Shown piece by piece: positions 1-13,459 of a stretch of 64,000 nt of DNA. Numbering within the stretch: the first letter of the stretch is position 1; each line of letters begins with the position of its first letter. A model generated the notes under the pieces. It saw nothing but the letters and a program-made list of their open reading frames with translations. It was not told the origin of the DNA and did no database searches. The stretch is from NCBI GenBank assembly GCA_036768485.1, contig JAVLUZ010000742.1:154376-218375 (forward strand), given 5' to 3'. Made by a program: the position numbers and the translations under genes. The stretch is from Mermis nigrescens. Lineage: Eukaryota > Nematoda > Enoplea > Mermithida > Mermithidae.

Positions 1-2420
<2,420 letters not shown>

Positions 2421-2996
2421 AAAATAATAATAAGAATAGTAATATTGAAGATAATGATAATAATAGATAATTTTAATTACAATACTAATAGATAATTATT
2501 ATATACTCCTATTATTACACATAGAAAATTATGTAATCGGCGCAACGCAATTTATCATAAATAAACCCTAATTTTAATAATACAGCACGTTTCTTACTAA
2601 CGACTCAAACAACTACTCAACTATGGAATGGGATGTCTTGGCGCCGCTGTTTTGGTGCCACACTACTTGCAATATTATTAATTATTTACATTTTATTATT
2701 ATGAGTTTAATAAAGATTCTGAAAGCCCATTCAATTCTCTACGTGATGTAATAGATTAATTTTAGAATATCTTTGAATTTATTGAGATTATTAAATGCAT
2801 CCAAAAATACAGTTTTCCAGTCGTACACACACTGAATACTCATAAAATTGAAAAGAGCAATATGCCATTTTGTAGCTAGTAGAACCTGCTTTCTGAATAT
2901 ATATATTTTTTTTAAAATTGCTCCAAAATTTTTTCATTATAATAATCTATAAGTTGCTGGCGCCGAAACGGCAGCACAAAAACTTTGTAGACCAGC

Positions 2997-4096
2997 CTCA
3001 ACTATATTTCTACCTAACATACAACTCACAGTATATATAGTGGGACGACGTCATACTATAACTGAAATAACTATGGGATTACTGTGCATCTCTTTAAACT
3101 TGCAGATCACAAATTAAAGGCATACTGTACCTATCCTAAATGCACTACAATAAATGCAGCAGGAGTACCTAATTTTGAAGTAAGCGTTTTGGGTTGATTG
3201 AAAGTAAACGGGTCAAAAAGTTTTTGCATGCGGGTTACTGTGGTCTTACTGTAGAATTGCATAATCGCTTTATTTGTCTTAACCAATAATCGGATTAAGC
3301 TCAAATTTTAGAAACAGCATATACACGTGCCACTGCCTGTTTACACATTGTCTTACTGTATGTATACTGCAGGTTTCGGTTATTCTATATCTATAAAGTA
3401 ATAGACAAATAAAGCTGATTCAACATATTAGATGTATATGAGTCAAAAATAAAGTACATAAAATATGGTGCATAGGACTGCCTTAGATATTCTACAACAC
3501 GTATCTTTCGATTCACCGAGCAGAAGAATAGAGGGATTTAGCAAACACAATAGAACTGTGCACCAGGTCCACTATAGGCAACATTTTTGCAATTCATAGT
3601 GAGGAAAATGTGACTTACATTTGTGAAAAAAGTTACAAGGGTCTACAGTCTTCACAGATTTCCCTTCAACCTACACCTAGTGGACCACTATGTATGAACT
3701 GCAGATCTTTTGTATGAACACACTGAAAAGGTGCAAAGTGCTCAAAAAGATTATGAGACAATAAAATACAAAAATACTAATTTAAGTAAAAAGCAAGAGA
3801 CATATGTGGTGAGGCTTGGAAATTATTTTGTGAAGTTTCAAACCAGTTTTGTAAAATATGGAAATTATTTTGTAAAGTTTCAAACCAGCTTTGTAGGGTT
3901 TGGAAATTATTTTGCAAAGTTTTGAAACATTTTTATGTGGTTAGGTATTTAAGGTATATTAGTTACATTTAAAAATTTTTTGCAAAGGTTCAACTCACTT
4001 TTTCAAAATTTGAAAATTATTATGCAAAGTTTTGAAATAGTTTTGTAAAATTTGGAAATTGTTATCATAAATTCAAATCGTGTAGACCCAGGAGGC
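2997..4096 (+). repeat. Left terminal inverted repeat of element A
   Basis: It matches the reverse complement of 10153-11262 at many anchors: outer end CTCAACTATATTTCTACCTA against CTCAATTATTTTTCTACTTA; the segment with GGCATACTGTA; the segment encoding a C-K-S-Y-K-G-like string near 3630; and inner end ATCATAAATTCAAA followed by GACCCAGGAG. The inner part (about 3815-4060) is a tandem array of roughly 45-bp units reading like TTTTGCAAAGTTTCAAACCA. The inner boundary sits exactly at the integrase stop codon. Confidence 0.85.
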
Positions 4097-5121
4097 AAAT
4101 TTTGATGGTACCCCCGCCAGTGGATCAGATATTCAATTTTATTGTTCCCCTATATGTTTTGAAGAATTTTATCAAAAATCAAAAGCTTGCCCTGCCCCAC
4201 ATCAACTTTTTGGATTTATGATCTATATAGAATACCCTCCAATGTCTCAACCATTTGGTCTTTCAGAGTATACACAGGCGGCGTTCTAGTATATCTTTCT
4301 TTAATCACATACCATTCTTCTATCCAGTTTGGCCAGAAACTTTTCTCGGACATTTGTTTTACTTTACTTATTCAAACTTTATCCTCAATATTAAATTTAA
4401 ATGTAACAGACTGCTTTCTAGTTCGAAATACTTTATTTGAAATTGCCTGTTTATTTTCTCACTGACATTGCTGAAATGTTCCTATTATTTGATGATGCAA
4501 ATTGTTGTAATTTTCTCTCAAATCAGCTCAAGTATTAATATACTTATGTGTATTTTAGGCTGTAAAATATCTCCACATTTTTTCCTTTAAAGTGCGGTTA
4601 AAACATTCTATGACACTGGCTTTAAGTTCACTTTTGGTTGTGAAAAAGTGAATATCCTGAGTTTTTAGATAATTTGGAAATTCTCTATTAACAAATTCTT
4701 CTCCTGTATCAGTCTGCAATTTATAAGGCATTCGCCCAGATGATCTAAAAATTTACTGAAGTGTTGCTTCTTGAACCGCTATTAAAGTTTTAGTTTTCTA
4801 GGGCATAGACCATGCATATTCTGAAAACAAATCAATGCAATTTAGTATACATTTGTATTCATCACTGAATTCGCCAAGTGATTGCAAATCAACAAGATCT
4901 GCCTGCCATTGCTCATTAATACCACTAATTAAACCTATATCGTGAGTGAAATGCTTTTTGGCTGGTTTATGTAATGTATAACTAGGCTGTTTAGCTAGCC
5001 ACACCGCCACATGCAAAAATTTCAAATTTGGCAATAAGTTGATGCTTTTTTCATATAATTGCCTAGTACCAGAATATCCGATTTTATTATAATAATACAG
5101 CTTTCTTAACGTTCTATCCAT
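4073..5121 (-). pseudogene. Polinton integrase (DDE, chromodomain end), broken
   Basis: A retroviral-type integrase that would insert the element into host DNA. The intact first part (4798-5121, 107 codons) starts MDRTLRKLYYY and contains the first catalytic Asp in QWQADLVD. Beyond an in-frame stop at the 4798 end, the same frame continues with the second Asp in QTDTGEEFVN and the Glu region in KASVIECFNRTLKEK, so all three DDE positions can be located. The C-terminal end has a chromodomain-like EYLIHWRGY, then a 1-base shift before KFASWV and a TGA at 4073-4075. At least four further in-frame stops are present. It runs opposite to the structural genes, as an end gene of the element, and its 3' end lies in the terminal repeat. 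Confidence 0.85.
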
Positions 5122-5252
5122 TTTTGCATATTTGGAATTTCATTATTTTTGGGGGTTTTATATTTTTTAATCACAAGTAATACTTAATAATCCAATTTTT
5201 CTTTTTTATTCAACAAATCTTGGGCTATATACTGCCTTATAACATTATCCCC

Positions 5253-5543
5253 CTATCTTGAGATGCCATATTGTATTCTATACATTGTAGACACATTTGT
5301 ACAGTAAAATATGTAAGCTCTGAATTTGCTTGGGAACAACTCCTTCCGACTCTGACAATAAAAACATGATTGAATCATAAGAGGAAACATTGGCCATTCT
5401 AAGTTACACTCACAAAGAGCCACTGGCTGTCTAATTGACCTGCCATATGGCTTCCTTTCCTCATCACTAAAAGAATGTTTCTTCATTTTATGCACATCTT
5501 CCATCTTTGAAAGGTTTCTCCAATATTCAAGGACGCTACTCAT
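5253..5543 (-). CDS. Unrecognised 96-residue ORF inside element A
   Basis: An open frame upstream of the integrase on the same strand. It is Cys-rich in the middle (ALCECNLEWP, then SCFYCQSRK), which could be a small zinc-binding fold, but I recognise no family. It lies where Polintons often carry lineage-specific genes. Since neighbours are broken, it may be a chance or remnant frame. Confidence 0.3.
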   Translation of the reverse strand: MSSVLEYWRNLSKMEDVHKMKKHSFSDEERKPYGRSIRQPVALCECNLEWPMFPLMIQSCFYCQSRKELFPSKFRAYIFYCTNVSTMYRIQYGISR

Positions 5544-5899
5544 ATTTGTAGACTTACTTTATAAATATTACAACAAATTAGACAAAGTAAATGCAATCAA
5601 CAAAAATGTTTTCTGAGCATCCTTTCACATGTATCACGTGAATAGTTTCTGGACTAACAAAGTCCAAGAAGACAACAGTTTATTCAATAAATAATTCAAA
5701 ATAGAGGAAGGTTCATAAATACCAAAATTTTAAAAATTTTATGGTGCTATACTGAAAATCAACCACTCTACCAAAAAGTAAAAAACGTCACATTTGTAGG
5801 AGGTTTTCCAGATCTTAATCACATTTAGCAAAATAGTTTGATACCACGGTTAGTGGTATGGATGATTAAATGCAAGAAAGCAAAGGCAATTCACAGTTA

Positions 5900-6240
5900 A
5901 TTCAGCTCTTCACTCATGGTTGTCATCATTGGACTGTCAGCCTTATTCATGTTGTTCACAATTTATTTTTTTGATGGTTTTCGAACTTTGCAATTGAATT
6001 CAGATTATATAGTGCTTTTTAAAAATCCAAGTGATAGACTAGAAGTACAGGTTCTGGCTCGTCAGTTGTATCCTTCGAATTAAGAATATTTCATAGCAGC
6101 CTTGATTGATGCAAGTATTAATCCCCATGGACACCTTTTTGATCAACTTGACACAAATTGCTAATGATCTATATAGGCTAAAACAGACATTTTCAATACC
6201 AATTCAACTGTTTATATCTCATAATCTATAAATAATAGTA
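5900..6240 (+). pseudogene. Packaging ATPase, C-terminal remnant (element A)
   Basis: Remnant of the FtsK/HerA-type genome-packaging ATPase. Recognised by alignment to the intact copy at 25227-25874: LFTHGCHHWTVSLIHVVHN, a shift at an eight-T run near 5965, then SDYIVLFKNPSDRLE and LARQLYPSN followed by a stop. The Walker A and B part of the gene is absent. Decay continues into the motif TCTATAAATAAT at 6226-6237, which in this family doubles as the promoter of the next gene. Confidence 0.8.
6226..6237 (+). promoter_or_regulatory. TATA-like promoter motif of element A
   Basis: TCTATAAATAAT ends 27 nt before the ATG at 6264. It corresponds in position and sequence to the TCTATAAATACT motifs upstream of genes in cluster B. 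Confidence 0.55.
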
Positions 6241-6263
6241 ATGCAAGAGATACTTAAACAGAA

Positions 6264-6613
6264 ATGGCTCCTAATTGTCTCAAATGCGACATTTGCTCCT
6301 TACATTTACTAAGTACAGCTAAGGAACCTATAAAGGATGATAATATAAATACAGCTAGTAAAGATCAGATTTTATGTCTTTGTGATTGTGCATGTAATTT
6401 TCTAAACGGCAATACTTCATTTTCTGATAAAGAAATTCGGAAATTATTACAATTAAAAAACAGATAAGGTACTTGGGCAACAATAAAAAGGTGTTAACAA
6501 GGGAAAGGAAAAATATCATCATACAACATTGTGGTTTTTTACCTTTCTTACTTACTCCGATTCTTACATTAGTTGGCAGTTTGATAGCAGATGTAATGAG
6601 TGAAAAAAATGAA
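6264..6613 (+). pseudogene. Small protein with hydrophobic tail, broken (element A)
   Basis: Counterpart of the intact 116-residue gene at 24874-25224. The first 67 codons are open (CLCDCACNFLNGN matches LCDCANNFLNSN). A frameshift near 6465 separates the tail, which reads on in another frame with GFLPFLLTPILTLVGSL, a hydrophobic helix-like end. The Cys-containing N-terminal part and Gly-Phe-Leu-Pro tail are conserved between copies, so it is a real protein of this element family. Function unknown; a minor virion protein is plausible from its place in the virion cluster. Confidence 0.7.
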
Positions 6614-7170
6614 GCATACTGAAAAACGATATCAGTGCTAATTGATATAGCTGGATGTTCTAGACCTATAGATACTGTACTAAATTTGCTAGATAATGAA
6701 ATGGAAAAGATTCTCCGGAATAGGAATATGCCCGATGTAGTCAGGTATAATCAAATATTGCAGAAATTTATCCGATTGCAACAGAAGAGACAACAACACT
6801 ATGAATTGTATATAATAGAAGATGGAGACAAAGGGTTCAAATAATGAACAAATAATGAAAGGTATTCCAAAAGCGCAGCTTCAATTTGCAAAAGATTTTT
6901 ACATCATTTGTGTACAAATCATAATATTGAAATTGAGTCTAGTGACAAATTAGTAATTGATGGGCAAAAATATTTGGTTTAAATAAAATAGATTTGGTAC
7001 ATCAGTTTTCTAGAAATCAAAAACTTAGTTGACTTCCAGTCACAATTGAGCTGTCAGTTACACTTAATTGCTTTATTATACCCCTTAATAACATTGGCAA
7101 TAAAAAATTAAGACATGCTTTTGCAGCAGCACAAACTCACGCAAATCTTTATTGGGATAAAAGTATATAA
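6609..7170 (+). pseudogene. Unknown virion-cluster protein, broken (element A)
   Basis: Counterpart of the intact 188-residue gene at 24311-24877. Matching blocks are LDNEMEKILRNRNMP, RYNQILQKFIRLQQKRQQ, the GDKLVIDGQK-like segment near 6950, and the end YWDKSI just before TAA at 7168-7170. The start MKHTEK is the same as in B. Multiple frameshifts and stops lie between 6840 and 7110. No domain is recognised. Confidence 0.7.
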
Positions 7171-7174
7171 ATAG
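7164..7174 (+). promoter_or_regulatory. TATA-like promoter motif of element A
   Basis: TATATAAATAG, overlapping the end of the preceding gene and 39 nt before the ATG at 7213; same arrangement as in cluster B. Confidence 0.5.
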
Positions 7175-7212
7175 TAATTTGTATATGATAAAATAAAAAC
7201 AAATTAGTCGAG

Positions 7213-7643
7213 ATGCATGTTCAATTTGATCCAGACAATTACAGTCTTTGGCTAGAGTATTACATTGGGCAGGCTGGCAAAACAGGGTTTGGATTTGAAG
7301 GATTCTAAGGAATTCCATACCAAAGAGGTAATGGGTTGGGTAGTTTCTTTTGGTCTTTGTTTAGAATGGCGCTTCCTGTCTTAAAATATATAGGAAAAAT
7401 GAAACATGCTTCATTAGCTGGAGCAAATATTGCATTATATGTTGTATATGGAAAACTGCGTTTTAAGTCCACAAAGAAAATTCCAAACAAGAAGCATCAC
7501 AACTTTTTGATGAGGCTTCAAAAGCTCATCAGCAGCAATCCGGGGAAGCTTTGGGTAGCCAACCAAAATTTATAAATATGAATGCAAATGATACATGCAC
7601 ATGATTACTAAACAAACATGGCTCTAATAAACGCCAAAATTGA
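7213..7643 (+). pseudogene. Minor virion protein (pVI/pX-like), broken (element A)
   Basis: Counterpart of 23830-24270. It starts MHVQFDP and keeps LWLEYYIGQAGKTGF, an in-frame stop after FEGF (about 7306-7308), then GIPYQRGNGLGSFFWSLFRM and an amphipathic segment. The GLGSFF..LFR segment resembles the membrane-active/DNA-condensing minor proteins of adenovirus-like elements; this is inference from composition and position. A frameshift follows near 7500. The 3' end overlaps the capsid gene start (7618), as in B. Confidence 0.7.
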
Positions 7644-8914
7644 TTCCAAGTACTGAAACTGAGTTGAACCTCTTCACAGTTCCTCCAACTTAGGTTGTTA
7701 TAAAACGAGGATTTAAGAACAAAATTCAAATAATGCATCCAATAACAAATGAAGGGCCATATGAATTTTGGATACTATGCAGAATCCGCATAAACTACAA
7801 CTAAATAAGAGTTCTGTTTATATGACTTTAAGGATTGAACAACCAGTCTTGGCGGCTGCAGCAGCAGTACCCAACTATGCATCTATTGATTGGTAAAACA
7901 TTCATTAGACAAGTTAAGTTCTTTCTGAGATGGCAGTTGGTTTTTGATAGTTCTGATAAATATGCTTACAGAGCATATTTTGAAAGAGAATCAAATTATG
8001 GATTTGATGCAAAATAGTCTCATTTACACTCAGCTTTATAGTTCGGAAAACATAGGAAAAATGTCAATACTAAAGATAATGATGGGTTTAAAAAGAGAGC
8101 AAGCTTCTTCATGAGCGATAATATTGTGGAAGTTTCTGCGCCACAATTAACACTGATTTTTCTTCAGGACAGATATTTGTTGAATTTTACTGATTTGAGA
8201 CTAGAGTTGCATAGAAATGGCAACAAATTTGTTTTACATTGTTATGAGGATGTAAATCTAGAATTGGAAGTCTCACAAATGAAGTTTGTATACAGTAGAG
8301 TGTTAAGATAGTTTAAATCTAGTTCTCGAGCAAAATCTATTGTCATACACTGCAAAATATACTGTATGGCGGATTTCAATGACATAATTTACATATTTCA
8401 AATCCATCCAGAGAAACTCCTAATTATATGCTATTCACCAGTCAACTCCCTAGATGTACAGTTTTTGCTTAAGTTGAAGGTAGTGCATATAGGGGCTTAT
8501 TTTATAAATTACTTTTTTATTTTACTTCTTCTGGTATTAATGATGTCAAAATAACATTTGGTGGACAAACATTCCCTACCCAACTATTCAATATATCTTT
8601 TAAAAATGATAAATATCTTCACAAGCATTTATTAAAATGTATGAAGCACTCGATATAGAGAAAAGACAACAATAGTAATTTTTTTAGCATGAAAGATTTT
8701 ATAACAAGTCATTGTTTTTTTTGTTTTCAATCCTACTCCAGATGAAGAAAATAGTGGGCACTGGGATTCAGTTCAAGAGAGGAAGAACTAGTATTTACAT
8801 AAGATTTGATGACGATCTATTTGACCCAAGGTAGAAATAATTGATTGCGCCAAATTTTACAATTTAATCTTGGTTGATAGAAATTATAACACTTTTTATG
8901 ATTGTAATGCTTAA
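7618..8914 (+). pseudogene. Major capsid protein, heavily broken (element A)
   Basis: Double-jelly-roll major capsid protein of Polintons (the family known from nematode F54H12.2-like proteins). It starts MALIN, aligned with the second Met of copy B. Conserved blocks appear in changing frames: HPITNEGPYEFW, LIGKTFIRQVKFFL, FDSSDKYAYRAYFE, FLQDRYLLNFTDLRLELHR, LEVSQMKF, and the C-terminal end with GHWDS and DCNA before TAA. At least eight stops and several frameshifts are visible. It is clearly older or less constrained than copy B. Confidence 0.8.
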
Positions 8915-8916
8915 GA

Positions 8917-9365
8917 GATTAATACTGTAGAAGTAAAAAAACATTCCGAAATTTTACTTGAAGAATACATTTTTTTTGAGTGTTCCCTCTAGATCTTGTT
9001 CCACCAATAACAAAAATCCCGCTGCCTTAGTTGTAAACCTAGATACCAGCAGCAAATCAGACTCCCATTGGGTAAGTTTGTATTTCAACATTTATGGACA
9101 CTGTGATTACTTTGATAATTATGATTGTGAACCGACTCAGCTCAGACAATATATAAAAAATAATTCTTCCTTATACACAAATAATAATGTACAGATTCAA
9201 AGATATCTCATGACTAGCTGTGGCCATATGTGTATTTATTTTTTAGTGTGGCGCGCTAAAGGCATACCATTGAAGAATATTGTAGTGTCTATATTACACA
9301 CAGAAATCTATGAAAATTTCAAACGTTTATTAATAAAGGAATGTATTGTAATAATTAAAAACTGA
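8917..9365 (+). pseudogene. Adenain-like maturation protease, broken (element A)
   Basis: Cysteine protease that matures virion proteins. The intact part (8958-9365) shows the catalytic set expected of the adenain/Ulp1 fold: His in DSHWVSLYF, Asp in DYFDNY, Gln in NNVQIQ, Cys in SCGHMCIYF. The N-terminal segment is in another frame: PLDLVPP occurs in frame with a T-run and must shift to reach PAALVVNLDTSS. The original ATG appears changed to ATT (near 8917). Copy B is shifted at the same place but by a different number of bases. Confidence 0.75.
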
Positions 9366-9367
9366 AA

Positions 9368-10152
9368 ATGACAAAACAATTCTATATTATATTACTGAGC
9401 AATTTGGATCCACTTAATACAGCATACAACATCTAGTTTTGTGACTAACTACCTCATCAAATAAATTCAACAAGCAAGTGGGAAGTTGGTATAGCAGAAA
9501 TAATTTATGCAAATATTTAGTATAATGTTGCAAAATAACAAAACATTTTGCAGTTTTGTGATTTGAAGAACAAGGTTTGAGTGAAAATGATTAACCGTCC
9601 TAGTAGATATCAAACAAGTGATGAGTTATTGAAAATACTCAATAAAGTAATTGTGAGGACTAGTTCTAATGAAAAAGCTGATTATGTATCTTATTTAAAA
9701 TTTCAATACAGTGAAATAAGAAAGTATTGTCATATGGTAGTCAATACAAATACATATGAAGTGTAAAATTCAGTCCACATTTATTTTACATTCTACGCTT
9801 CTCTGAAAGTCAATTCAATAATATAGACTATAATATTGAAGATGAAGAGAAAATTACAATAGCTAATCATTTTCCAGACATGTTTGGTTCAAATGCATAA
9901 CTTTTGCATTCATTGGGATATTGTGGAACCTCAAATAGTTGGCAATGTATTTACACAATTGCTACATGTTGTAAATATTGGGAAAAATATTTATATATAA
10001 TAAATCATCCATACAAAAGTCCACATTATATACTTAATTTGAAGAAATCTTTTAACACTATTGACATCAATGTAAAAACGGATCAAGACAAGCTATTCCA
10101 ATTTCAATTTGGGAAAACTATAATCAAACTGCATTTCAGAAAATTATGTTGA
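9368..10152 (+). pseudogene. Penton/minor capsid protein, broken (element A)
   Basis: Single-jelly-roll penton protein. It starts MTKQFYI, like the MDSKQFYI of copy B, and keeps WEVGIAEIIYANI, a middle segment (9581-9766), HFPDMFGSN followed by a stop, and the C-terminal signature PHYILNLKKSFNTIDINVK ending IIKLHFRK. Polinton pentons end with this LHFR motif. Stops and shifts at about 9440, 9580, 9765 and 9897. It ends where the right terminal repeat begins. Confidence 0.75.
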
Positions 10153-11262
10153 CTCCTGGGTCTCCATGGTTTTGAATTTATGATAATACTTTCCAAATTT
10201 TTGGAACGATTTAAAAACTATGCATAATAATCTTTAAATTTTGCAAAAGTGCTTCGAAACTTTGCAAAATAATTTCCAAATTCTATAGAATGCCTATACT
10301 TAACCACATGATAATGTTTCAAAACTTTACAAATAGTTTCTGAATCCTACAAAACTGGTTTGAAACTACACAAAATGAATTTCTAAATCTTACAAAACTG
10401 CTTTGAAATTTTAGGAATTAATTTCCAAGCCTTACCAAATATGTCTCTTGTTTTTAATTGAACCAGTATTTGCATGTCTTATTGTCTCATAATCTTATTA
10501 GGTATTTTGCATGTTTTGGTGTTTTCATACAAAAGATCTGCAGCCTAGAGAGTAATCCTCTAGTTTTAGGTTGAAGGAGATCTGTGAAGACTGTAGACCC
10601 TTTGTAACTTTTTTCACAAATGAAAACCAAATTTTCCTCACTATGGGTTGTAAAATGTTGTGTATGGTATTCCTGGTGCGCTGTTCTATTGTATTTGCTA
10701 AATCCCTCAATCTTCCAGCACAGTGAATCAAAAGATACGTGTTTTAGCATATCTACAGTAAACTTATGCACTATATTTTATGTTCTTGATTTTTTAGTCA
10801 TATACATCTAATATGTATGTAAAATTTCAGCTTCATTTGTCTGTTAGTTTGTGAGATATAGAGAAATCTAGAAACCTACAGTTTACCTACAGTGAGACAA
10901 TATGTAAACAATTTGTGGCTCTTGTATATGCTGTTTCTCAAATTTGAGCTCAATCCCATCATTGGTTAAGGAGATAAAGCTATTGTGCAAATCTACAGTA
11001 AGACTACAGTAACCCGCATGTAAAAACTTTTTTTGACTTTGTTCACTTTCTATCAACCCAAAACACTTACTCCAACATTAGATACTCCTGCTGTTTGTAA
11101 TTTAGTATGTTGAGGATAGCTACAGTATGCCTTTCATTTGTTATCTGCAATTTAAAAGAGATGTACAGTATACCCATGGTTATCCCATGATATAGTATGA
11201 TTTAATCCCACTGTATGTACAGTAGTTGTATGTTAAGTAGAAAAATAATTGAGGGATATCTG
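10153..11262 (-). repeat. Right terminal inverted repeat of element A
   Basis: Reverse-complement partner of 2997-4096. Reading frames within it (for example 10487-10771 minus) are repeat sequence, since the same string occurs at 3477-3720 on the other strand. Outside the matched part, 11263-11340 contains a further copy of the GTAAACT...GGCATACTG module, so this end may carry one extra internal iteration. Confidence 0.85.
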
Positions 11263-12800
11263 CAGTATGCCTTTTTATATTTGATTCTCAAGTTTGAAAA
11301 GACTTATAGTTTACCCATAATTGAGGATAAATATGATGTGACGTCACCAGCCGAGGCGCTAGGTCCCCCTTGAGCGCAACCCAAGGTATACAGCCTATGC
11401 TTCAACACAGCCTATGCTTCAATGCAGCCTATGCTTAGACACGGGCTACACTTTGTGTTGCACACCAGGAGGACCTGCTTAACTACTGGCAGTCCAAACT
11501 AAGAGTTACACTGTAAACAGAAAAGAAATGAAAACTAATTTCAAACTTTGCGCACGCTTTTTTACTTTTAAAAAAGATTGCAGTCCTAGGATGCTGCCCT
11601 ACATAACTTAAAATACGTTTAGTTTTCAATAAAATAAGAAAAAGAGCATCATTTTGTGCAATTTTTTACGCTCTCTCTAAATATATTAGCTGTTTTTTGC
11701 TAAAATGCTAAAATTAAGTTATGACTAAAAAACTGCTACAGTTTATATGTAACCATAGGAACGCACTGCAAAAAATAATTTGTAGAATTAGCAATAACTT
11801 TTTATGGTTACTTTGCTGCCTTGAAAATTTTAGTATAGGTACATCAAAATTTTTTGCTGATTAAACTTGGACTTAGCACAACTCAAAATAAAACCAATTC
11901 AATGATATGCGACTTTCTACTAGGATCAATATGACAATTTTTAAGATTTTATGTCGATTGAGATCAAAAGTACATGAACGACAAAGTCTATTTCACGAAA
12001 CCTTGTGCATGTAATTCAATTTTCAGCCTTGACATAAGTGGTTACAAAAGTATTTTCTGGGCAGCCTACTGAAATACAATTTCACACAGTAAACTTTCAT
12101 ATGCTTATCAATTGCTGAGCAAAGTTTTGTTATTGCTACTTCAGGTCAAACCGCTTTTGTGATCTATTTACATTAATTCGAAAATTGTGATCCGTGCACA
12201 AGTTTTGCGAAATAGACTATAGTAAGCCATACAGTAAGCCAATGGTCTCACGAACTACAAAAAAATTCGCACAATGGCTTCTGAACAAAGTCAGTTTGGC
12301 ACAAATAGCCTCTTCATTTAAGGAAAATCGAGACTTAATTGGCTGGTTAGTCTTAAGATAATTGCACCCTAAAACAAAGATTTATGGCTTTAAATGCGTA
12401 GACCAGTTTTAAGATTTTTAGTTGGATCCCATAAATCCTACGGCATACTGCTCTTCTTGTTCATATGAATAAAAGTTTCAATCAAAAATGTAAAAACATT
12501 AGTCAAGCTGTCAAATATTCATTTTAAACATAGTAATTTTTATGCTGACTCCACATGCAGCTGTTATTTTTATGTCAACGCAACAAAATTTTTTTACAGT
12601 CATGGGTATGCTCGCACTAAATACAAATAGTAGAGTTCGGTACGTAAATTGTATCAATGACTGACTTGAACGCTAATTTCTCACATGAATGTTTGTAGAG
12701 TAGTCATGTGGAATATGCAAAAAAATTAAACTTTATACACTATAAGTAATGTTAAAAGGCCTAAAATATGACGAGATAAAGTCTTAGAGGGGGCAGATAG
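11263..12800. other. No gene recognised
   Basis: Non-coding by eye. Near 11390-11440 there is a short array of AGCCTATGCTTCAA-like units related to the GCCTATGCTTAAG units at 20800-21000. The rest shows no repeat ends or coding signal that I can support. Confidence 0.5.
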
Positions 12801-12969
12801 GGCTCTAACCAGAGTAACAAAGCTCATCCTGACAATATTCTCCTGGATTAAAGTTTGTATTCAGGCTAGAATCGAAAGGGATGGGATGGCCTAATTACAT
12901 TATTAGTCTTCAACTTCTCCATTATTATGATGAAAGTACGATTTTCGAGAAATGATATATAATGCTTAC

Positions 12970-13140
12970 CGAATTACATAGACCAGCAGCCAGGTCGATA
13001 CCGAGAAAAAAGCAATCCGACAATTTGTTGCATATTGTTAAATTTAATTTAGCGGACCAATTGCCAGTCGCCAAGCCGTGAAAAGTCACAGTTTGAAGCT
13101 TTATTTTTTTACCACCAATTTCAAGTAGATTATCCGAGCT
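12970..13140 (-). CDS. Candidate internal exon of an unrecognised gene
   Basis: A 171-nt open block of exactly 57 codons, preceded by a TTTAG acceptor with an upstream pyrimidine-rich run and followed by the strong donor GTAAGC. It begins SSDNLLEIGGKKIKL and contains LATGNWSAKLNLTICNK and FFLGIDLAAGL, with three Cys that would suit an extracellular or protease-like domain. I do not recognise the family; a retropepsin-like reading of the LGIDL segment is possible but weak. Phase 0 at both ends fits the candidate exon at 14812-14867. Confidence 0.5.
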
Positions 13141-13459
13141 CTAAAGAGCAAGAGAAAAAAAATTAGGTTTAAAATTTTGAATCACTGCTGGTAGGATGTT
13201 TACTCACACAAATATCCTAATTTATGTATGAAGAAATTTATGCATAACTCTGCTCAGCTTGTTCAAAACTCGTCTACTTTTCGTTAATGTTTTATGGCTA
13301 TAGAATTTTCGACGAAAAATGTGAAGAGAAGGTTTTTTCGGAAATTATGAGACTTTTCATACCATGAGAAATTTTCGTTTACATGAACCTTCTAAGCTTT
13401 TTCAATTGTCGACGAAATTGGTTTGGTCAACGCGAGTGAATATGTAAATGCTAAACGAC

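Larger units (their letters stand above)
2997..11262. mobile_element. Polinton/Maverick-like element A, decayed, no PolB seen
   Basis: The element is bounded by inverted repeats of about 1.1 kb (2997-4096 and 10153-11262). Inside, in order, are integrase (minus) and, on the plus strand, packaging ATPase, a small hydrophobic-tail protein, an unknown protein, a pVI/pX-like protein, major capsid protein, cysteine protease and penton. Each is broken by stops or frameshifts. Gene order from ATPase to penton is identical to cluster B at 21.4-25.9 kb, so both belong to one family. A full Polinton is usually 15-20 kb and encodes protein-primed DNA polymerase B. I find no trace of one, and only the C-terminal third of the ATPase remains, so this copy is probably an internally deleted derivative. 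A clear target duplication was not found. Confidence 0.85.

Noticed and set aside
3710..3925. 71-residue frame with repeated GNYFVKFQTSF
   Set aside because: It is the tandem repeat of the element A terminal repeat; the same DNA is inverted at the other end of the element.
10487..10771. 94-residue minus-strand frame MHKFTVDMLK
   Set aside because: Lies wholly in the right terminal repeat of element A; its counterpart at 3477-3720 is broken and shows no known domain.
12810..12865. Possible third exon (LNTNFNPGEYCQDELCYS) for the unknown gene at 12970-14867
   Set aside because: The acceptor and donor are plausible, but its entry phase does not match the phase-0 end of the block at 12970-13140.
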